Source of the DNA: Pelatocladus maniniholoensis HA4357-MV3
Lineage (GTDB): Bacteria; Cyanobacteriota; Cyanobacteriia; Cyanobacteriales; Nostocaceae
Reading direction: 5' to 3'
NCBI GenBank assembly: GCA_019359115.1
Contig: JAHHHW010000131.1
Coordinates: 1 to 64,000, forward strand
Length of the DNA stretch: 64,000 nt
A model generated the notes under the pieces. It was not told the origin of the DNA, did no database searches, and saw only the letters and a list, made by a program, of their open reading frames with translations. Shown here one piece after another: positions 58,925-64,000 of the stretch (within the stretch, counting starts at the first letter, position 1; every line of letters starts with the position of its first letter). The position numbers were made by a program, and so were the translations under genes.

Positions 58925-59896
58925 ATGAAATTAAAAATGATTAGTAAAAAAATTCTCAGACATATATTCCAATATCGCCGTTTATTATCAGATACAGAAC
59001 TTTGTGCTAAAGAACCCTGTTCAATATGTCTGGCTCCTCATCTTCCAAAAATACAATCATTTATTGAAAGTAATGAGCCAATTCATTTTATTCTCCCAGC
59101 ATTTCCTGCAAAATCTCCTAATCCTCAAAAAGTTTTAGGCCCAATGCCGGATATGGGAGAACGAGTTGCACTTCAATTTCTTCAGAACTTGTGCAATCAT
59201 ATATCAGAAATATATGCTCCCGGAGCAAAAATAACTATTTGTTCTGATGGTCGAGTATTTACCGATTTAGTTGCTATCACAGATGAGAATGTAAGTCTGT
59301 ACCGTCAAGGAATTGGACAACTGCTCAATGAAATCAATGCAGATGCGATTGATACCTTCTGTCTTGAAAACGTTTTCACAGGAATGAGCTTTGATCAGAT
59401 GAGAAAAACACTTGTCGAACAATATGCTCAACCTATTGAAAGTATCCAAGAGCGGGTAAACAGTGAAGATAAGCATCGTCAATTTTTCAATGGTATTTAT
59501 CACTTGTTATTTGACGATTATCTCGTTTTATATCCTGATAAATCTCGTGAGCAGATTGAAGTTGAATGTAACGTACGAGCTTATGAGGTCATCCAACGAA
59601 GTAATGCTTGGACTACATTGGTTGGACAACATTTTCCTCAATCTTTACGTTTGTCTATTCATCCTCAAGATTATCACTCAAATAAGATTGGTATTCATAT
59701 GATTAAAACTTCAGACCAATGGGGAACTCCATGGCATAATGCTCCACTGTTTAATGGTCAAGAGTTTTTGCTAATGAAACGCAAGCATATTGAAGATATA
59801 GGTGCTTCACTAGTTTGGCATAATGATTATCCTAGTCATTACATCTTATCTGAACAAGTATCCCCAGCTTTGGTAACTCTTGCTGTCAAGAGTTAA
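58925..59896 (+). CDS. ambI1: Isonitrile synthase I1 (PvcA/IsnA family)
   Basis: 323 residues. PvcA/DIT1-type isonitrile synthase, which converts L-Trp and ribulose 5-phosphate to an indole isonitrile acid. Family segments: CSICLAPHLPKI, FILPAFPAKSPNPQKVLG, ICSDGRVFTDLV and RLSIHPQDYHSNKIGIHMI. Closely related to I2 at 60462. In hapalindole-type clusters I1 and I2 occur together and feed I3. An ATG four codons in (58937) is an alternative start; no strong ribosome site is visible for either. Confidence 0.93.
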   Translation: MKLKMISKKILRHIFQYRRLLSDTELCAKEPCSICLAPHLPKIQSFIESNEPIHFILPAFPAKSPNPQKVLGPMPDMGERVALQFLQNLCNHISEIYAPGAKITICSDGRVFTDLVAITDENVSLYRQGIGQLLNEINADAIDTFCLENVFTGMSFDQMRKTLVEQYAQPIESIQERVNSEDKHRQFFNGIYHLLFDDYLVLYPDKSREQIEVECNVRAYEVIQRSNAWTTLVGQHFPQSLRLSIHPQDYHSNKIGIHMIKTSDQWGTPWHNAPLFNGQEFLLMKRKHIEDIGASLVWHNDYPSHYILSEQVSPALVTLAVKS

Positions 59897-59962
59897 ATAG
59901 AGCATTAGGTTACTCGGCTTTAGTCGTAGGTACTCTAACTTAATCTGAACAATAAAACTATG

Positions 59963-60135
59963 GGGAGCATCCCAATTTTTTCAAAATACCGTAAAGCAAA
60001 GGGTTTAAACCCTTTGCTAATAGCGCAAGTCGTCTGAAGACGACTTCATAAAATCAAACAGTCTGCTGAAGCAGACTTGAACTATGAGACTGCGATTGAA
60101 ATCGCAGGCGTTTTTTGAACATTTGGGATGCTCCC
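59963..60135. repeat. Element with 12-bp TIRs and four internal hairpins
   Basis: Ends GGGAGCATCCCA (59963-59974) and its exact complement (60124-60135). Between them four successive small palindromes: 59996-60017, 60027-60046, 60060-60077 and 60091-60106. The left end recurs alone at 36754. Non-coding; it separates I1 from the tRNA and I2. Confidence 0.7.
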
Positions 60136-60142
60136 AAACTAT

Positions 60143-60216
60143 GTGGGGATAGTGTAACTGAGTAACATATTGGTCTCCAAAACCAAAGAATCTAGGTTCA
60201 AATCCTAGTCCCCACG
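60143..60216 (+). tRNA. tRNA-Trp (CCA), divergent, copy 1
   Basis: 74 nt folding as a cloverleaf: acceptor GTGGGGA/TCCCCAC (7 bp), D stem GTGT/ACAT, anticodon arm TTGGT-CTCCAAA-ACCAA with anticodon CCA, variable AGAAT, T arm CTAGG-TTCAAAT-CCTAG. Discriminator G fits TrpRS recognition. CCA end not encoded. The D loop reads AACTGAGTA, with G19 changed to A compared with copy 2, so it may be partly degraded. It begins 7 nt after the hairpin element and lies between I1 and I2. It has none of the usual cyanobacterial housekeeping tRNA-Trp arm sequences as I recall them. Confidence 0.8.
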
Positions 60217-60461
60217 CTAGAGCATGAGGTTGCTCACTAACACCACCAGTTCTAAATCATAAATGCATAAATCTTTCAATAGTGTTTCACCAACTGAAAA
60301 TTGATGAGTGCAGCCAGGATAAAGATTAAAGAGAAAAAACAAGGGATAAAATATCTTTTCCCTTTACTCTACCAATGAAACCAGGAACTAGTGCAGTGAT
60401 GCTTTTGCTATGCAGAGATTTTTGCTCAATTTAAGTACTAGTCACAAAGCATAGGTTTAAC

Positions 60462-61457
60462 ATGACTCAAATTATCAATACCGCTCAATCAAAGGTGATT
60501 AGTGAACAGATTCTCAGGCATGTATTTCGTCATCGCCGTTTAATTTCAGATACGGAGCCTTGTGTACATCAACCCTGTTCATTGTGTCTAGCTCCTCATC
60601 TTGACAAGGTTCAATATTTTGTTGAAAATAATGAGCCAATTCATTTTATTCTCCCAGCATTCCCTGCAAAATCACCTAATACTCAAAAAGTTCTCGGCAC
60701 TATGCCAGATATGGGAGAACAAGTTTCACTTAAATTTCTTCAATCTCTTTGTGATCAGATCAGTGAAATATATGCTCCTGGAGCTAAATTAACAATTTGT
60801 TCTGATGGTCGGGTATTTAGTGATCTCGTCGGTGTCACAGATGAAAATGTGACTTTGTATGGTCAAATAATTCAAGCACTGCTGAAGGAAATGAAGGCAG
60901 ATGCAATTGATGTCTTCAATCTAGAAGATATGTATACTGACCTCAGCTTTGACCAGATGAGACAGAAACTTGTCAAGCTCTATGGTCAAAGCATCGAAGC
61001 TATCAAAGATGCTGTGAAAAACAATGAGCATCAGTGTCAAATGTTCAACGGTATTCATCGTTTTTTGGTTGAAGATTATCAGGTATTGGAAGCTCATAAA
61101 AGTCGTAACAAAATTCGACTTGAATGTAAAGCAAGAGCTTATGAGGTGATTCAACGCAGTAATGCTTGGAGTGTGTCAATCTCAGAACTTTATCCTCACT
61201 CAGTACGCTTATCTATTCATCCTCAACATTACCATTCAGAAAAAATTGGTATCCACATGATCAAAACCTTAGATCAATGGGGGACTCCATGGCACAATGC
61301 TACAGTCTTTGATGGAAAAGAATTCATGCTCATGAAGCGAAGCCATCTAGAAAGTATGGGTGCTACCTTAATTTGCCAAAATGGTCATCCTAGTCATTTT
61401 GCTTGGAGTGAACAGCCATTAGAGACTCGTATTACCGTTCAGGAGGCTATTCAATGA
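60462..61457 (+). CDS. ambI2: Isonitrile synthase I2 (PvcA/IsnA family)
   Basis: 331 residues. Same family and landmarks as I1 (CSLCLAPHLDKV, FILPAFPAKSPNTQKVLG, ICSDGRVFSDLV, RLSIHPQHYHSEKIGIHMI). The stop overlaps the start of I3 by 4 nt (ATGA), so the two are translationally coupled. Both I1 and I2 copies appear intact, and why the pathway needs two is not obvious from sequence. The N-terminus is somewhat longer than in I1. Confidence 0.93.
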   Translation: MTQIINTAQSKVISEQILRHVFRHRRLISDTEPCVHQPCSLCLAPHLDKVQYFVENNEPIHFILPAFPAKSPNTQKVLGTMPDMGEQVSLKFLQSLCDQISEIYAPGAKLTICSDGRVFSDLVGVTDENVTLYGQIIQALLKEMKADAIDVFNLEDMYTDLSFDQMRQKLVKLYGQSIEAIKDAVKNNEHQCQMFNGIHRFLVEDYQVLEAHKSRNKIRLECKARAYEVIQRSNAWSVSISELYPHSVRLSIHPQHYHSEKIGIHMIKTLDQWGTPWHNATVFDGKEFMLMKRSHLESMGATLICQNGHPSHFAWSEQPLETRITVQEAIQ

Positions 61458-62275
61458 TGGTTTCTACTTCTGTTGAGCAATCAACGCAATTTAGCGTCAA
61501 ATCATTAACTCCTTTTGGTGCATTGCTTGAAGCAACTGAAGACCACTCAGATATTCAGCAACTGTCCATTGAACAGTTATGTCAATTAACTTGGGAACAT
61601 CGGTTGATTGTTCTGCGCGGTTTTTCACTCTTAGAGCGTGAAGAATTATCAACGTACTGTCAACGCTGGGGTGAGCTATTAGTTTGGAATTTTGGTACGG
61701 TTCTTGATTTGATTGTTCACCAAAATCCTGAGAACTATTTATTTACAAATGGAAATGTACCGTTTCATTGGGATGGAGCTTTTGCTGAAGCTGTACCACG
61801 CTTTCTATTCTTTCAATGTCTAAAAGCACCAGAAGCAGGAAGTGGTGGTGAAAGCTTATTTTGCGATACAGTAAGGATTTTGCAAAATGTCAGCCCTGAA
61901 CAACGCGAAATTTGGCAAAAAACTGAGATTAATTACAAAACTGAGAAAGTTGCTCACTATGGTGGAGAGATTACCAAATCTCTTGTGAGTAAGCATCCGA
62001 TAACTGGTCTTTCAACACTTCGTTTTGCGGAACCATTAAACGATGCAAGTGTACATCTCAACCCCTTGTATGTTGAAGTTTGTAACCTACCAGCCGAAGA
62101 ACAAAACCCATTTCTTAATGAGTTAATAGAAAACCTTTACCAACCGCAAAACTGTTTTGCACATGAATGGCAAGAAGGAGATTTTTTGATAGCTGATAAT
62201 CATGCACTGCTTCATGGTCGTAACCCGTTTATTTCCAATTCCCAGAGACATTTGCAACGGGTACATATTTTATAA
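61454..62275 (+). CDS. ambI3: Fe(II)/2OG oxygenase I3 (IsnB/WelI3-type)
   Basis: 273 residues, TauD-type fold. Iron ligands H105-W-D107 (VPFHWDGAF) and distal H254 (ALLHGRNP), with a C-terminal Arg (HLQRVHIL) for 2-oxoglutarate. Partners of isonitrile synthases in this role carry out oxidative decarboxylation of the isonitrile acid to the cis indolyl vinyl isonitrile. Overlaps I2 by 4 nt and is followed by a tRNA-Trp gene and P1. Confidence 0.93.
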   Translation: MMVSTSVEQSTQFSVKSLTPFGALLEATEDHSDIQQLSIEQLCQLTWEHRLIVLRGFSLLEREELSTYCQRWGELLVWNFGTVLDLIVHQNPENYLFTNGNVPFHWDGAFAEAVPRFLFFQCLKAPEAGSGGESLFCDTVRILQNVSPEQREIWQKTEINYKTEKVAHYGGEITKSLVSKHPITGLSTLRFAEPLNDASVHLNPLYVEVCNLPAEEQNPFLNELIENLYQPQNCFAHEWQEGDFLIADNHALLHGRNPFISNSQRHLQRVHIL

Positions 62276-63526
<1,251 letters not shown>

Positions 63527-63767
63527 TAAATTAAGTGTATAAATCAGGGTAAAACTACTCTTTGCTAAAGATAAAAAAGAGGAATTGAATACACTTAAGT
63601 TCAAGTTTCTGGGTGGGTCAATAAAAGCTCACCCACTACTTTGATTGTTGAAAAAATTTAGTACACTTTCTGTTACTTGTTCCCTGGTAATAATCTTGAT
63701 TAAAAGTCTTTACGAGTAAGTTTATGGATCAAATCTAAAGCTCATAGCTGATTATTTTACTTATAAC

Positions 63768-64000
63768 ATGACTATTATTATGAAACTGAACCAAATTACT
63801 CATCCAAATCAATTACATGGATTGTCAATTCCGCAATTGGAAGAAATTGCACGTCAGATTCGAGAAAAGCACCTACAAACAGTATCTACTAGTGGAGGTC
63901 ATCTTGGTCCAGGTTTAGGTGTGGTTGAACTGACGTTGGGACTTTACCAGACTTTAGATCTTAATCGAGATAAAGTTATTTGGGATGTGGGTCATCAAGC
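63768..64000 (+). CDS. dxs: 1-deoxy-D-xylulose 5-phosphate synthase (5' end)
   Basis: First about 77 residues only; the gene runs off the window. Start at ATG 63768 or, five residues shorter, at 63780 ([20 protein letters not shown]). Contains [20 protein letters not shown] and VIWDVGHQA, the thiamine-diphosphate-binding N-terminus of Dxs. First MEP-pathway step. With dxr and ispH in the window it forms a dedicated precursor supply. Confidence 0.95.
   Translation, partial: MTIIMKLNQITHPNQLHGLSIPQLEEIARQIREKHLQTVSTSGGHLGPGLGVVELTLGLYQTLDLNRDKVIWDVGHQ

Noticed and set aside
60150-60170. GTGTAACT inside tRNA-Trp copy 1 as another promoter box
   Set aside because: Only 8 nt match and they form the tRNA D arm, so chance similarity.

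Overview
The window looks like the chromosome of a branched, true-branching filamentous cyanobacterium of the Fischerella/Hapalosiphon type (Hapalosiphonaceae). The evidence is the AT-rich DNA with many HIP1 (GCGATCGC) sites and Nostocales-type dispersed palindromes, and above all the gene content: about 24 kb (roughly 40-64 kb) is a hapalindole-family indole-isonitrile alkaloid cluster of the ambiguine type. These are family-level assignments from recognised sequence; no database search was run.

Region 1 (1-31.6 kb, minus strand) is a hybrid NRPS/PKS locus read right to left. It starts with a fatty acyl-AMP ligase fused to ACP-C-A-PCP-E (31298-24603; A code suggests Ala, so D-Ala). A second megaprotein follows (24601-15503; C-A-NMT-PCP-C-A-PCP-C, both A domains with a Gly code, so sarcosine then Gly). 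Next come a SyrP/TauD-like Asp/Asn beta-hydroxylase (15528-14506), a C*-A-PCP protein (14303-11067; Asn/Asp code, degenerate first C domain), an odd KS-AT-KR-PCP-E protein (11053-4988), a free-standing C domain, a cupin/JmjC hydroxylase, a diaminobutyrate aminotransferase, and a last NRPS fragment cut by an apparent insertion sequence at the window start. With the divergent TonB receptor (32588-35383) and Fe-siderophore binding lipoprotein (35620-36597), this suggests an acylated beta-hydroxy-Asp(Asn) lipopeptide siderophore whose assembly line is truncated, at least here. No thioesterase is visible.

Region 2 (36.6-40.3 kb) has two LuxR/NarL-type regulators, convergent around an 18-bp-stem hairpin, followed by 1.7 kb of AT-rich non-coding DNA.

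Region 3 (40.3-64 kb, plus strand) is the alkaloid cluster. In order: prenyl diphosphate synthase (P2-like), ispH, an AmbP3-like aromatic prenyltransferase, three Rieske oxygenases, two Stig cyclases, a fourth Rieske-type gene that has lost its Rieske cluster, a WelO5/AmbO5-type Fe/2OG halogenase, an IS relic, a DUF6220-like membrane protein with DevB/DevC-like export proteins, a P-loop kinase, dxr, isonitrile synthases I1 and I2, the 2OG oxygenase I3, an AmbP1-like prenyltransferase, and the start of dxs. The logic is: MEP genes and P2 supply GPP and DMAPP; I1-I3 turn Trp into the indole vinyl isonitrile; P1 geranylates it; Stig cyclases rearrange and cyclise; P3 adds a tert-prenyl group; and the halogenase and Rieske enzymes tailor.

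Two features stand out as possibly undescribed. One is a shared promoter-like box (AGTACTTGTGTAACT and variants) with a -10-like hexamer 25-27 nt downstream, ahead of four alkaloid transcription units. The other is a pair of divergent tRNA-Trp(CCA) genes inside the Trp-consuming cluster, flanking the I2-I3 block.
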